Positions 1 through 10,030 are shown, counted from the stretch's first letter. The stretch is 49,914 nt of DNA from Clostridia bacterium (GCA_900768075.1 CAAGBN010000046.1:1-49914); one strand, 5' to 3'. A program made the numbers and translations. Notes: generated by a model not told the origin, from the sequence alone.

Positions 1-37
1 ATTATTACGAATATTAAGAGGTTTTATTGTTGATTTT

Positions 38-3037
38 TCACATTACAGGTATGACGTAAAAACTGAATGAAAGCTCGTCTTTAAAATCAATTCTGTACTG
101 CTTCAAGGGATTAGGTCCACAGCTGTTTGTACCTGTACCTCTCATAAAGCCGTCGATATTAAGGCAAACAAGACCGTCATCCCTGATATCCTCAAGGTGC
201 TTAGCTTTTCTGAGAGTCTTATTTGAGTAATTACGTGCGCTGAATGAGAAGAAGTCTTTTCTGCAGTGAATCATAATGCCTTTGCCCTCATCATCCTTAA
301 CAGTAACAAATCGGCACTCGCCGTGGTTACCGTTTTCCTGAGGACGGATATAGTCAACATTAAGAGCATCAACAGTTGAATCGTAAATGCCGATGATACT
401 CTGAGCCTTGAAGTCGTTGAGGTTTTCAAGGTCGCCGAGACCGTAGTAGCTGACATTCTGAAGTGACTTGTCGAGATTGATTGAAAGACCGTATCTCGGA
501 AGCTCAAATCTCTTCTGTAATTTGCTCTTATATGAAATCTCAGGCTTAACACTCATTATACCGCTGGGGAAGATTGTGTATTTTATCTTGCAATCAAAGA
601 TTTCCTTACCCTTGAATGAGAGTGTACCCTTAGAAACAATCTTGACTCTGCCTTCGCTTTCCTTCATTTCGTATGATGAAAGTCTGCCGTTATAAACAAG
701 GTTTTCGAGTGCTTCCCAATGCTTGACTATATTTCTGTCATTATCGAGGAAGGCTCTGTAAAGATTGTGAGTAAAGCCGTCTTTATCGCTGAGCATTTCT
801 TTGTCACCGACTACATAGCTCATAAGAGCACCTGTTTCAAGTGAGAATACAGCGTTACCGCCTTCAAAGTCAACTATAAGCTTATCCTTCTTGCGAATAA
901 ATTCAGCTTTTTTCTTTTCGGTATATTCAGGCTCTTTAACCTTTTCATTGAGTATAAGCTGTTCTTTTGCAATTTCATTGCCAGCTTTATCTGTATAGAT
1001 AAGATTGAGGAAAACATCCTTTTCACGGTCGATATCAGCGTGAGCAACAGTTACCTCTTTGCTTGTAAGAGGCTGAATATCAAGTTCAACACTACCCTTT
1101 TCAACAACTACACCGTCAACAACAAGATTGTATTCAATATTATAAATATCTGATTTTGTGAAAGCGTTTGTGTTTCTGAAGAGATAGGTTTTGTCGCCTG
1201 CTTTTTCACAGCGGATAGGTCTGTAAACAGCTTTCATTTCGTAAGCTGCAGTATGAGGTGTTCTGTCGGGATAGAAAAGACCGTCAACACAGAAGTTACC
1301 GTCATGGTAGGGTTCACCGTGGTCACCGCCGTAAGTATACTTATACTTGGCGTTTTCATTATATACACTGTGGTCTGCCCATTCCCAGATGCAACCGCCT
1401 GAAAGGTTTTCATACTTATAAATAAGTGTCCAGTAATCCTCGAGCGAGCCGGGGCCAACACCCATAGCGTGGCAGTATTCACAAAGGAAGTGAGGCTTAT
1501 TCTGATATCTCTTTGTAAGCTTGTGCTCACCTATTCTTTCAAGAAGCTGAGGAATCTGATACATCTCAGAGATAACATCGTATGATCCTCTCGGAGTTCT
1601 GATTGCACCCTCGTAGTGAACAGGTATATCTGTCAATTCCTTGAGCATATCACAGCACTTATCATGGTTTTTCCAACCGCCTGATTCGTTACCTAAGCTC
1701 CACATTGTAATTGAGGGATGGTTCTTATCTCTCTGGTACATACGGATAACTCTGTCCTTATATCTTGGAAGCCACTTCTTATCGTTTGAAATTACGTTGG
1801 GCTTGCCTGTGAACTTGAGGCTTTCATTAAACTGAGTACCGTGAGTTTCAATATCAGCCTCATCAATAACATAAAGGCCGTATTCGTCGCACAGATCAAG
1901 GAATATAGGATCAGGAGGATAATGTGATGTACGAACTGCATTACAGTTATATTCTTTCATAAGAAGAATATCCTTGAGCAGATCGTCAGCATTCATTACA
2001 TAGCCTGTAAGATGGTGAGTATCGTGGTGGTTGACACCTTTGAATTTAATAGGTGCACCGTTAAAGGTAAATACCTCACCCTTGATAATAACCTTCTTGA
2101 AGCCTATCTTCTTTCTTATGCACTCAATTACCTTACCCTCTTCTTCAAGAGTGAGATAAAGAGTGTAAAGCTCGGGATTTTCAGCGTTCCATTCTTTGAC
2201 AGCAAGCTTTCCGAAATTGATGAAAGAAGCTCTGTCAGCATCGCAGGACTTTTCTGCAATAAGCTCATCCTTATAATAAACCTGAGCCTTGACGGATTTG
2301 CCCTTAAGGTTATCGCCTGCAATATTGATATCAACACTGAGATTATACTCATTATCAATCTTCATTGTCTTGACAAAGTAATCATTGATATATTCGGCAG
2401 GGTTCTCAGTAATATAAACATCACGGAAAATGCCGTTATCTCTGAACATATCCTGACATTCGAGATATGTACCGTTACACCACTTTGATACAATAGCAAG
2501 AAGCTCATTCTCACCCTCTGTAACAATGCCTTTAAGATTGAATTCAGCACTGTTATGGCTACCCTCACTGTAACCTACATACTGACCGTTGACATAAAGT
2601 GTAAGGCTTGAGCAAACACCGAGGAAAGTAATAATAGGATTGGCTGTGTTTTTAATATTGAACTTCTTTACATAAACACCGCAGGACATCTCATCAGGTA
2701 CATTGGGAAGAGTCATGGGGAATTCATATCTTGTGTTCAGATAGTAAGGAGGCTCATAGCCTGTTCTCTGCCATACTGAGGGAACCTTTACTGTATCAAA
2801 GGCTACAGCTTCTGTATCAATGATGTTGGGCAGACGTGAAATCTGCTTGTAGTATTTGAAGCTCCACTCACCTGATAAAACTGACACCATATCTGAGCCG
2901 TAACGCTCATCAAGAGCATTTTTCTTGCTTAAGGTTTCCTTATTGGTGTAAGGGATGAAGTAGCTTCTGCCGGGAAGCTTATTATCTTCATAATAATCAA
3001 AATTGTTGATCAAAAGCTTTTTTATATTGTATTTCAT
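38..3037 (-). CDS. lacZ: Beta-galactosidase, glycoside hydrolase family 2
   Basis: This 999-residue protein hydrolyses terminal beta-galactosides and has the length and domain order of LacZ-type GH2 enzymes: N-terminal sugar-binding sandwich domain (about 50-220), immunoglobulin-like domain, TIM barrel (about 320-610) and C-terminal LacZ small-chain domain. The acid/base motif SLGNESGG (Glu near 451) and the nucleophile region FLCEYCHAMG (Glu near 520) are both visible. No signal peptide is seen, so it is probably cytosolic. I chose the ATG at 3037 because AAGGAGG lies 10 nt upstream. The in-frame ATG at 3073 falls inside the preceding gene and before that Shine-Dalgarno. It is the second gene of an operon, 19 nt after the beta-mannosidase stop codon, so the pair may act on imported plant or host oligosaccharides. 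Exact substrate is not determined; a galactoside other than lactose is possible. Confidence 0.93.
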   Translation of the reverse strand: MKYNIKKLLINNFDYYEDNKLPGRSYFIPYTNKETLSKKNALDERYGSDMVSVLSGEWSFKYYKQISRLPNIIDTEAVAFDTVKVPSVWQRTGYEPPYYLNTRYEFPMTLPNVPDEMSCGVYVKKFNIKNTANPIITFLGVCSSLTLYVNGQYVGYSEGSHNSAEFNLKGIVTEGENELLAIVSKWCNGTYLECQDMFRDNGIFRDVYITENPAEYINDYFVKTMKIDNEYNLSVDINIAGDNLKGKSVKAQVYYKDELIAEKSCDADRASFINFGKLAVKEWNAENPELYTLYLTLEEEGKVIECIRKKIGFKKVIIKGEVFTFNGAPIKFKGVNHHDTHHLTGYVMNADDLLKDILLMKEYNCNAVRTSHYPPDPIFLDLCDEYGLYVIDEADIETHGTQFNESLKFTGKPNVISNDKKWLPRYKDRVIRMYQRDKNHPSITMWSLGNESGGWKNHDKCCDMLKELTDIPVHYEGAIRTPRGSYDVISEMYQIPQLLERIGEHKLTKRYQNKPHFLCEYCHAMGVGPGSLEDYWTLIYKYENLSGGCIWEWADHSVYNENAKYKYTYGGDHGEPYHDGNFCVDGLFYPDRTPHTAAYEMKAVYRPIRCEKAGDKTYLFRNTNAFTKSDIYNIEYNLVVDGVVVEKGSVELDIQPLTSKEVTVAHADIDREKDVFLNLIYTDKAGNEIAKEQLILNEKVKEPEYTEKKKAEFIRKKDKLIVDFEGGNAVFSLETGALMSYVVGDKEMLSDKDGFTHNLYRAFLDNDRNIVKHWEALENLVYNGRLSSYEMKESEGRVKIVSKGTLSFKGKEIFDCKIKYTIFPSGIMSVKPEISYKSKLQKRFELPRYGLSINLDKSLQNVSYYGLGDLENLNDFKAQSIIGIYDSTVDALNVDYIRPQENGNHGECRFVTVKDDEGKGIMIHCRKDFFSFSARNYSNKTLRKAKHLEDIRDDGLVCLNIDGFMRGTGTNSCGPNPLKQYRIDFKDELSFSFYVIPVM

Positions 3038-3056
3038 AATTGCATTTCCTCCTTGA

Positions 3057-5603
3057 TCAATCGAGTGATACATCTTTGGGAACTGCTCTGTGGAAGATGC
3101 AGTTACCGATATTGTAAGGTGAAAGTATCATCTTATACTGCTGGAAAATTTCCTTGAAAGTGATCTTTCTTGTGGGTATATCTGAAAGAGATACGGCATT
3201 GACAGCCTTAAGCTGTTTTTCAGTATCTGTAGCCTCATCAAGAGGTATTGTAACAATTTTAGTTTCACCGGGAAGCAGGTCGAAATAGTTATCGCTGAAG
3301 GGCTTGAGTGATACATCCGATGAAACACAGACAATTCTTGCAAACTTATCAGCCTTAAGTGTAACCTCAATTACACCGTCCTTTGATTCTTTTGATATGG
3401 TGAGTTTTGCCAACGGCATTTCGAGATTCTTTTCTACATCAAAGAGGAATGTCTTTCTTGAAACAGCTTCACCGTTACAGAAAAGCTTTGCCATAATACC
3501 TGTTGTCTTGGCATTATACTTTTTCTTAAGCTCTGACAATGAGAGATCAAATACTTTTTCGTTTTTCACTCTGTCAACAGTAATTGATTTCTCTTCCTTA
3601 GCAATAACGCCCTTGTTGAAGTCGAAGATTTCATAGGAAACAACGACATCCTTGCTTTCGTTAAGATCGTTAAGAGCGTATATTCTTACACTGTCAGCAG
3701 TGTCCTCAATTGAAACGCTCAGAGGTGCATTGAAGTGCTTAGCTGAATACTGAAGAGCCTTATAGTTGCCGTAATAGTCGATACTTGACCATGAGCATAC
3801 GGGCCAGCAATCGTTGAACTGCCAGTAGATAGCACCGTTACAGCGGCCCTTATTTCTTCTCCAATGCTCAGTTGCATCGCTCATACATTCCATCTGTGTT
3901 ACCTGTGAAAGGTAGATGAAATCCTCGAATTTTGCAGGCAGCTTAAATCTTGAACGGATGTAGTAGAGCATCTTATCGTTACCTGCACCGCATTTCTGGT
4001 GGTTGGTGAAGACCTCACTTGAAAGACTGTAATCCTTTTCCTCAGCGAAGATTCTTATTGATTTGATATCGGGTAGACTCTCAAAACCGAACTCACTGCA
4101 GAAACGGGTCATTCTGTTTCTGTATTCCTTCATTGATGACATTCCGTGCCATACACTCCAGAGGTGTGTATCACCCACATTGTCACTGTTGATACCCTCA
4201 CCGTAAGCACTACCGCAAGGTGATCCAGGTATGAATGAGGTCACTGTATCATACTTTCTGATTTCCTTTTCAAGGATATCGTAGAAGAAGATTTCAGTCC
4301 ATTTTATGTATTTTCTCATATTCATCCAGCCACCGGACATGGTTTCAATTTCATTGTTACCACTCCAGAGAGCAAGAGAAGCGTGATGACGAAGACGTTT
4401 AACGTTGCTTTCAATTTCATTCTTTACATTAGCGAGGAAAGCTTCGTCAAAGAAAGGATAAGGCATACAAGCAAAGGCAAAATCCTGCCATACGAGAATA
4501 CCCATCTCGTCGCACATATTATAAAAGTCATCACTTTCATAGAAGCCGCCGCCCCAAACACGGATGATATTGAAGTTTGAGAATCTTGCAGCCTGAAGCA
4601 TATCCTTAATCTTATCGTTTGTAAAGCGTGTGATGAAGCTGTCGGAGGGTATATAGTTACCGCCCTTTGCGAAAACGGGCACACCGTTAAGCACAAATTG
4701 GAAGTTCATACCCCACTTGTCACGGCTTCTGTCAAGATAAATTGTGCGAAGGCCGATTTTGATTTCCCTTTCGCTTACAATCTCACCGTCAGATATAGCC
4801 TTAGCGGTAAGAGTGTAAAGAGGCTGTACATCCTTGCCTGAAAGCTCATAAGTCCACCAGAGCTCAGGATTTTCAATGGTAAATACGCCTGATTCACCAT
4901 CAAGAGTCTGCACAGTACCGTCGGGATGTGTAAGAGTAATAACACAGTCAGCAGCCTTATCACCGATGTTTCTTATAACTGCCTTGACATCAACGTCAAC
5001 CTTATTGTCATAATGCTTCTGAACAGGGATGATTTCCATAACCTCGGCAACATCGATACCCTCAAGGTAAATATTGCCAGAAATACCGCTGGGAGGAAGC
5101 ACAGGACCCCAGTCCCAACCGAAATGACATTGAGGCTTACGCACAAAGCAGACACCGTTCTGACCGTTGGCATTGGGCGGTACAGGTCTTGACTTTGCGA
5201 TATTCTTAACGTAGTTTACAGGAGAATGGAATAAAAATCTGAAGCTGTTCTCCCCTGCCTTAAGATACTTCTTAATCTCAAAGGCATATCTGATATGACA
5301 GTTTTCTGTGTATGCGATTTTTGTTTCATTTACAAAAACATCACAGAGAGTATCAAGCATATCACACTTGAGATAAAGCTCCTGATGGTTTAAATCATCA
5401 GCTGAAAGCTCAATGGTTTTTGTGTATTCCCAATCGGTTTCGGCAACAAAATAGCTGTTCTTTTCATTAAGACCGATAAACGGGTCGGCAAGCTGACCGT
5501 TATTCATAAGGTCGAGATAGTTACAGCCGGGAACGGTTGCATCGAACCAGGTACTGTCGGTTGTATTTTTGAATTTCCACAAACCGTTTAAACTGATTTT
5601 CAT
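3057..5603 (-). CDS. Beta-mannosidase, glycoside hydrolase family 2
   Basis: This 848-residue protein is a GH2 enzyme of the beta-mannosidase type, releasing mannose from beta-mannosides such as manno-oligosaccharides or N-glycan cores. The N-terminal sandwich domain begins LNGLWKFKN and contains the family feature HFGWDWGPVLPPSG near residues 160-173. The acid/base motif is WSGNNE, followed later by the nucleophile region FCSEFGFESLP. WSGNNE with FGWDWGP separates it from the LacZ branch, which has GNESGG. There is no signal peptide, so it should act in the cytosol on imported oligosaccharides. AAAGGAG sits 6 nt before the ATG. It is the promoter-proximal gene of the operon with the beta-galactosidase. 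Length matches the family. Substrate is inferred from family motifs only. Confidence 0.9.
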   Translation of the reverse strand: MKISLNGLWKFKNTTDSTWFDATVPGCNYLDLMNNGQLADPFIGLNEKNSYFVAETDWEYTKTIELSADDLNHQELYLKCDMLDTLCDVFVNETKIAYTENCHIRYAFEIKKYLKAGENSFRFLFHSPVNYVKNIAKSRPVPPNANGQNGVCFVRKPQCHFGWDWGPVLPPSGISGNIYLEGIDVAEVMEIIPVQKHYDNKVDVDVKAVIRNIGDKAADCVITLTHPDGTVQTLDGESGVFTIENPELWWTYELSGKDVQPLYTLTAKAISDGEIVSEREIKIGLRTIYLDRSRDKWGMNFQFVLNGVPVFAKGGNYIPSDSFITRFTNDKIKDMLQAARFSNFNIIRVWGGGFYESDDFYNMCDEMGILVWQDFAFACMPYPFFDEAFLANVKNEIESNVKRLRHHASLALWSGNNEIETMSGGWMNMRKYIKWTEIFFYDILEKEIRKYDTVTSFIPGSPCGSAYGEGINSDNVGDTHLWSVWHGMSSMKEYRNRMTRFCSEFGFESLPDIKSIRIFAEEKDYSLSSEVFTNHQKCGAGNDKMLYYIRSRFKLPAKFEDFIYLSQVTQMECMSDATEHWRRNKGRCNGAIYWQFNDCWPVCSWSSIDYYGNYKALQYSAKHFNAPLSVSIEDTADSVRIYALNDLNESKDVVVSYEIFDFNKGVIAKEEKSITVDRVKNEKVFDLSLSELKKKYNAKTTGIMAKLFCNGEAVSRKTFLFDVEKNLEMPLAKLTISKESKDGVIEVTLKADKFARIVCVSSDVSLKPFSDNYFDLLPGETKIVTIPLDEATDTEKQLKAVNAVSLSDIPTRKITFKEIFQQYKMILSPYNIGNCIFHRAVPKDVSLD

Positions 5604-5625
5604 AGTTTTCTCCTTTGGCTTTATC

Positions 5626-5651
5626 AGACAACGGGCACAAAACCCGAGTCT
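5626..5651 (-). promoter_or_regulatory. Imperfect palindrome in the beta-mannosidase leader, possible operator
   Basis: Outer arms AGAC/GTCT and inner arms CGGG/CCCG form an interrupted dyad within the first tens of nucleotides of the predicted transcript, just downstream of the -10 box. It could bind a repressor or form a small leader hairpin. No regulator gene is adjacent, so the role is a guess. Confidence 0.25.
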
Positions 5652-5668
5652 AATTTATAGTTAGGTTT

Positions 5669-5697
5669 ATTATATCATATCAATTTCATATTTTCAA
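5669..5697 (-). promoter_or_regulatory. Sigma-A type promoter for the beta-mannosidase/beta-galactosidase operon
   Basis: The -35 box TTGAAA (5692-5697) and perfect -10 box TATAAT (5669-5674) are separated by 17 nt. This gives a leader of roughly 60 nt before the ATG at 5603. Confidence 0.8.
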
Positions 5698-5737
5698 CAA
5701 AAATAAAACGGATGTACTAAAAAATTACATCCGTTTT
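5695..5737 (-). terminator. Rho-independent terminator after argD
   Basis: A perfect 12-bp stem, AAAACGGATGTA (5705-5716) with its complement at 5726-5737, is followed on the minus strand by a T-rich run. It lies 10 nt after the argD stop codon and closes the argCJBD operon. Its T-tract just touches the next promoter's -35 box. Confidence 0.9.
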
Positions 5738-5747
5738 AACTGTATTT

Positions 5748-6923
5748 TTAGCTTAAAGCCTTTTCGAGCGCCTCAAGACCTCTGTCGATTTCATCGTAGG
5801 TGATATTAAGAGGAGGAAGCAGTCTTACTTTTGCTTTAGCTGTCAGAAGAAGCACACCGTTTTCGATGCCCTTTTTAACAACATCTGAGCTGATAATGCT
5901 GTCATCAAGACGAATACCCATCATAAGACCAAGACCGTCAATACCGACAACATGGGGCATAGCAAGAATCTTTTCTCTCATATACTCCCCTTTCTTTTCG
6001 ACATCCTTGAGGAAAGCATCGTCCATAGTCTTGAGGATATATTCAGCACCTGCAGTTGCGACGGGGTTACCGCCAAAGGTTGTTGCATGATCACCTGCAA
6101 CAAGAACATTTTCAGTTTTCTCTGAGAACATAACACAGCCAAGCGGAAGACCTCCGCCAATACCCTTGGCAACAGATACAACATCAGGCATTATATCATA
6201 GTTCTGGAAGCAGAAAAGCTTACCTGTTCTGCCGACACCTGTCTGTACCTCATCAACTATAAGGATAATATCCTTTTCGTCGCAAAGCTGTCTTACCTGC
6301 TTTACATACTCTTTATCAAGAGGCATTACACCGCCCTCGCCCTGAATAAGCTCCATCATAACAGCGCAAACCTTATCGTCAAGAGCATTTTTAAGTGCAT
6401 CTATATCATTAGCAGGCACATACTCGAAGCCCTCTGTAAAGGGGAAGAAATACTTGTGAAATACATCCTGACCTGTAGCGGCAAGAGTAGTCACAGTTCT
6501 GCCGTGGAATGAATTGACAAGGGTGATAACCTTATTTCTGTCCTCACCGTATTTTGTGAAGCTGTATTTTCTTGCACACTTGATGGCACCCTCGTTACTT
6601 TCAGCACCGCTGTTTGAAAAGAACACCTTTTTCATTCCTGTCTTTTCACAAAGAAGCTTTGCAGTATTGATACAGGGCTCTGTATAGTAAAGATTGGAAA
6701 TATGCTGGAGAGTTGTCAGCTGCTTTGTAACAGCACTGACCCAACCCTCGTCACAAAAGCCGAGTGAATTTACACCGATACCGCTTGAAAAATCGATATA
6801 CTCCTTACCGTCGAAATCCTTACAAAGAGCACCCTTGCCCTCTTTTATTGCCACAGGGAATCTGCCGTAGGTATTAGCCACATAGGTCTTATCCTGACCC
6901 ATAATAATATCAAAATTGCTCAT
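5748..6923 (-). CDS. argD: Acetylornithine aminotransferase
   Basis: The 391-residue enzyme is a class III pyridoxal-phosphate aminotransferase converting N-acetylglutamate semialdehyde to N-acetylornithine with glutamate as amino donor. Recognisable sequence includes FSSGIGVNSLGF near the N-terminus, FSNSGAESNEGAIKCARKY in the cofactor-binding region, LIVDEVQTGVGRTG with the cofactor-contacting Asp, and VAKGIGGGLPLG carrying the Schiff-base lysine. The start at 6923 is preferred over an ATG two codons earlier because GAGGA ends exactly at that earlier ATG, leaving it no spacing. It is last in the argCJBD operon, 9 nt after argB, and a strong terminator follows. No argF, argG or argH is in the window, so the rest of the pathway must be elsewhere. 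Confidence 0.96.
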   Translation of the reverse strand: MSNFDIIMGQDKTYVANTYGRFPVAIKEGKGALCKDFDGKEYIDFSSGIGVNSLGFCDEGWVSAVTKQLTTLQHISNLYYTEPCINTAKLLCEKTGMKKVFFSNSGAESNEGAIKCARKYSFTKYGEDRNKVITLVNSFHGRTVTTLAATGQDVFHKYFFPFTEGFEYVPANDIDALKNALDDKVCAVMMELIQGEGGVMPLDKEYVKQVRQLCDEKDIILIVDEVQTGVGRTGKLFCFQNYDIMPDVVSVAKGIGGGLPLGCVMFSEKTENVLVAGDHATTFGGNPVATAGAEYILKTMDDAFLKDVEKKGEYMREKILAMPHVVGIDGLGLMMGIRLDDSIISSDVVKKGIENGVLLLTAKAKVRLLPPLNITYDEIDRGLEALEKALS

Positions 6924-6932
6924 AATCATTCC

Positions 6933-7799
6933 TCACTTTGTCATAAGGGTACCGATACCCTCACTTGAGAACATTTCAATAAGAATTGAATGAGGTACTC
7001 TGCCGTCAATCATAACAGCCTTTTTAACCCCTGAACGAACAGCCTTTTCACAGGAAAGCATCTTAGGAATCATACCGCCTGAAATAATACCGCTGTCAAT
7101 AAGTGAAGCAACCTCATCAACATGAATTTCACTTATAAGAGTTGAAGCATCGTTGACATCTCTGAGAAGCCCCGGGATATCAGTAAGAGTGATGATATTT
7201 TCAGCGCCGAGAGCTGCTGCAATTTCAGCCGCTGCTGTATCAGCATTGATGTTATAAACCTGACCCTCGTCATCAATACCAACTGTAGCAATAACAGGGA
7301 TATAGCTTTCTTCAAGAACCTTGGCAATAGGTGCAGGATCGATTTCTGTAATTTCACCTACATAGCCGTAATCAAAGCCGTCATCAGCCTTTTTGACACA
7401 CTTTATCATAGCACCGTCAATACCGCAAAGACCAACAGCCTTACCGCCCTCGGTTTCAATGAGAGATACAAGATCCTTGTTTGTCTTACCTGAAAGCACC
7501 ATCTGCACAACCTCGGCAGTGTCCTTATCGGTATAACGAAGACCGTTGACAAACTTGGATTCTATGCCGAGCTTTTTGAGCATACCACTGATTTCGGGGC
7601 CACCGCCGTGAACAAGGACAACCTTAATACCAACGAGTGAAAGCAGAATAATATCACTCATAACGGCATATTTGAGCTCGGGGTTAATCATAGCATTACC
7701 GCCGTATTTAACAACGACTGTCTTGCCGTAGTATTTCTGAATATAAGGAAGAGCATCAGTCAATATCTGAGCCTTCATAGCAGGATTCATCGAATTCAT
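6933..7799 (-). CDS. argB: Acetylglutamate kinase
   Basis: This 288-residue member of the amino acid kinase family phosphorylates N-acetylglutamate, the second step of arginine synthesis. Family motifs are VVKYGGNAM near residue 30, VHGGGPEI around 64, and the ATP-binding part with NINADTAAAEIAAALGA. The C-terminal section (SGGMIPKMLSCEKAV) also matches ArgB. I took the ATG at 7799, because the GTG three codons earlier lies inside the AGAGGTGG Shine-Dalgarno itself. The gene sits 12 nt after argJ and 9 nt before argD. I cannot tell from reading alone whether arginine inhibits the enzyme; the N-terminal helix typical of arginine-sensitive forms appears to be present (MNPAMKAQILTDALPYIQKY). Confidence 0.96.
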   Translation of the reverse strand: MNSMNPAMKAQILTDALPYIQKYYGKTVVVKYGGNAMINPELKYAVMSDIILLSLVGIKVVLVHGGGPEISGMLKKLGIESKFVNGLRYTDKDTAEVVQMVLSGKTNKDLVSLIETEGGKAVGLCGIDGAMIKCVKKADDGFDYGYVGEITEIDPAPIAKVLEESYIPVIATVGIDDEGQVYNINADTAAAEIAAALGAENIITLTDIPGLLRDVNDASTLISEIHVDEVASLIDSGIISGGMIPKMLSCEKAVRSGVKKAVMIDGRVPHSILIEMFSSEGIGTLMTK

Positions 7800-7811
7800 T
7801 GTTTCCACCTC

Positions 7812-9026
7812 TTATGTACGGTAGTCGCCGTTGATTTTAACATAATCATATGTAAGGTCACAGCCCCATGCGGTAGCTGAGTATTCACCCTGCTTCATAT
7901 CAATATCAAGGGTGATTTCGCTTTCAAGGAGTATCTCCTTAGCCTTTTCTTCACTGAAGGGAATACCTGCACCCGCCTCACAGACCTTGACAGTACCCTT
8001 GCAGGATGAAAGATAAACATCAATAGTATCTACCTTGAAGTCGCCCTCAGTATAACCGATAGCACAGAGAATTCTGCCCCAGTTAGCATCAGCACCGAAC
8101 ATAGCAGTTTTAACAAGTGATGAGCAGATGATGCTCTTGGCAATCTTTTTAGCTGTTGCTTCATCAGTACAAGCAGTAACGTTGCACTCGAGAAGTCTCT
8201 GAGCGCCCTCACCGTCACCTGCAATAAGACGTGAAAGCTTGACCGATACTGACATAAGAGCTTGCTTGAAGGTTTCAAAGTCAGTACCCTCGCTGTCAAT
8301 AACAGGATTTTCAGCCTTGCCGTTAGCCATAATACAGACCATATCGTTTGTTGAGGTGTCACCGTCAACGCTGATCATATTAAATGTATCTTTCACAACC
8401 TCGCTGAGTGCCTTCTGAAGATATACAGAAGAAATATTGCAGTCAGTTGTCATAAAGCAAAGCATTGTTGCCATATTTGGATGAATCATACCTGAGCCCT
8501 TACAACAAGCACCAAGAGTAACGGTTTTACCGCCGATTTCCATTTCTACGGCTACTTCCTTGGGAATAGTATCAGTTGTCATAATAGCCTCAGCGCAGTC
8601 GTGACCGCCATTTTCGCTCATCTGAAAAGCAAGTGCAGGAGCACCCTCGGCAATGGGAGTCACATCAAGAGTCATACCGATAACACCTGTTGAAGCAACA
8701 ATAACATCAGCCTTGTCAACACAGAGAGCCTTTGATGCAATATCACACATCATTTCAGCCTTTTCAACACCGTCTGCGTTGCAGGTATTAGCATTACCGC
8801 TGTTACAGATTACAGCCTGAGCAAAACCGTCAGCAATATTATTTCTTGTAACAGTTATAGGCGCACCGTAAACCTTATTCTGAGTATAAACTGCAGCAGC
8901 AGTACATTTGGTATCACTTACTATCATAGCAAGATCTTTTTTAGTCTGATTTTTTCTGATACCGCAGTGGATACCTGAAGCCTTGAAGCCTTTTGCAGCT
9001 GTTACACCACCATCAATATATTTCAT
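7812..9026 (-). CDS. argJ: Bifunctional glutamate N-acetyltransferase / amino-acid acetyltransferase ArgJ
   Basis: ArgJ recycles the acetyl group from N-acetylornithine to glutamate, making the arginine pathway cyclic. The 404-residue precursor starts MKYIDGGVTAAKGFKASG and contains the autocleavage sequence HPNMATMLCFMTTD, in which the chain is cut before the Thr of MATML to give alpha and beta subunits. The Thr becomes the nucleophile. DGDTSTNDM and GADANWGRI are further family signatures. The reading frame extends upstream to 9077 inside argC, but the ATG at 9026 has AGAAGG nearby and begins where ArgJ proteins normally begin, so it overlaps argC by no bases. No argA or argE is needed or seen, consistent with a cyclic pathway. 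Whether it also uses acetyl-CoA cannot be read from sequence. Confidence 0.96.
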   Translation of the reverse strand: MKYIDGGVTAAKGFKASGIHCGIRKNQTKKDLAMIVSDTKCTAAAVYTQNKVYGAPITVTRNNIADGFAQAVICNSGNANTCNADGVEKAEMMCDIASKALCVDKADVIVASTGVIGMTLDVTPIAEGAPALAFQMSENGGHDCAEAIMTTDTIPKEVAVEMEIGGKTVTLGACCKGSGMIHPNMATMLCFMTTDCNISSVYLQKALSEVVKDTFNMISVDGDTSTNDMVCIMANGKAENPVIDSEGTDFETFKQALMSVSVKLSRLIAGDGEGAQRLLECNVTACTDEATAKKIAKSIICSSLVKTAMFGADANWGRILCAIGYTEGDFKVDTIDVYLSSCKGTVKVCEAGAGIPFSEEKAKEILLESEITLDIDMKQGEYSATAWGCDLTYDYVKINGDYRT

Positions 9027-9042
9027 AAAGTTACCTTCTTTC

Positions 9043-9975
9043 TTAAAGAGCTTCACCAATATCGAAGCCCATAGCAATATTCATATTTTCAATAGCAGCC
9101 GATGATGCACCCTTACCGAGATTATCAAAAACAGATGTGATTGTAACTCTCTCACCGTTGCCACAGACGTGAATTTTCATCTTGTTGGTACCCTCTAAGC
9201 CTATAGGTGAAAGGAAACCGCTTTCCGCTGCCTTATGCAATGAGATGAATTCACTGTTTTTATAATAATCGCTGAAGAATTCGTAAAGCTCATCAGCGCT
9301 CATTTTCTTATTCAAAAGCTTGGTGTAAATCGGCACAGACACAGCCATACCGCAATAATAGTCACTGACTATGGGGTTGAAAACAGGCTCACAGTCAAGG
9401 CCTGTAACAGCTTTCATTTCAGGAAGATGCTTATGAGTCTGACCGAGTCCGTACTGTCTCGGTGTGCCGATTTCTTCTTCCCTTACAGGGTTTTCATAGT
9501 CGGCTATCATCTTGTTTCCACCACCACTGTAGCCTGTGATGCTATGAGCAGTAACAGGATAAGATGAAGGCATAATACCTTCACTCACCAAGGGGTACAC
9601 AATGGAAATGAAACCTGTAGCGTGACAGCCGGGATTAGCTATACGCTTTGCATTTTTTATGTCATTATAATGCTTATCCGACAGCTCAGGGAAGCCGTAA
9701 GTCCAACCGTCAGCAGTACGGTGAGCTGTGCTTGCATCTATAATTACAGTTTTTTCGTTTGCAACAAGTTTTACAGCCTCTATAGCTGCCGCGTCGGGAA
9801 GGCAAAGAAACACAACATCACTTTCATTCATAAGACGCTGTCTTTCACTAGCATCCTTGCGCTTGTCCTCATCTATTTCCAGTAAAGTCACACCCGAGTG
9901 ATTTACCAATTTGCTTTTTAATTGCAGACCTGTTGTACCGGCCTGACCGTCTATAAAGACTTTAATTTTATTCAT
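9043..9975 (-). CDS. argC: N-acetyl-gamma-glutamyl-phosphate reductase, short (type 2) form
   Basis: ArgC reduces N-acetylglutamyl phosphate to the semialdehyde using NADPH. At 310 residues it belongs to the shorter ArgC branch rather than the approximately 345-residue form. The N-terminal nucleotide-binding stretch is KVFIDGQAGTTGLQLKSKL, and the catalytic cysteine lies in ANPGCHATGF near residue 115. HSITGYSGGGNKM and PRQYGLGQTHKHLPEM are also typical. It is the first gene of argCJBD, with AGAAGG seven nt before the ATG and a good promoter upstream. Presence of the short form is common in some Clostridia, so I do not read it as transferred. Confidence 0.95.
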   Translation of the reverse strand: MNKIKVFIDGQAGTTGLQLKSKLVNHSGVTLLEIDEDKRKDASERQRLMNESDVVFLCLPDAAAIEAVKLVANEKTVIIDASTAHRTADGWTYGFPELSDKHYNDIKNAKRIANPGCHATGFISIVYPLVSEGIMPSSYPVTAHSITGYSGGGNKMIADYENPVREEEIGTPRQYGLGQTHKHLPEMKAVTGLDCEPVFNPIVSDYYCGMAVSVPIYTKLLNKKMSADELYEFFSDYYKNSEFISLHKAAESGFLSPIGLEGTNKMKIHVCGNGERVTITSVFDNLGKGASSAAIENMNIAMGFDIGEAL

Positions 9976-10030
9976 AGAAAAACCTTCTTCAAGGGATATT
10001 TATGCAACTATTTTGCACATCAATGGAATT

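Noticed and set aside
1..37. Terminator for the beta-galactosidase operon
   Set aside because: Only 37 nt are available after the stop codon and no stem with T-run is visible; it may lie outside the window.
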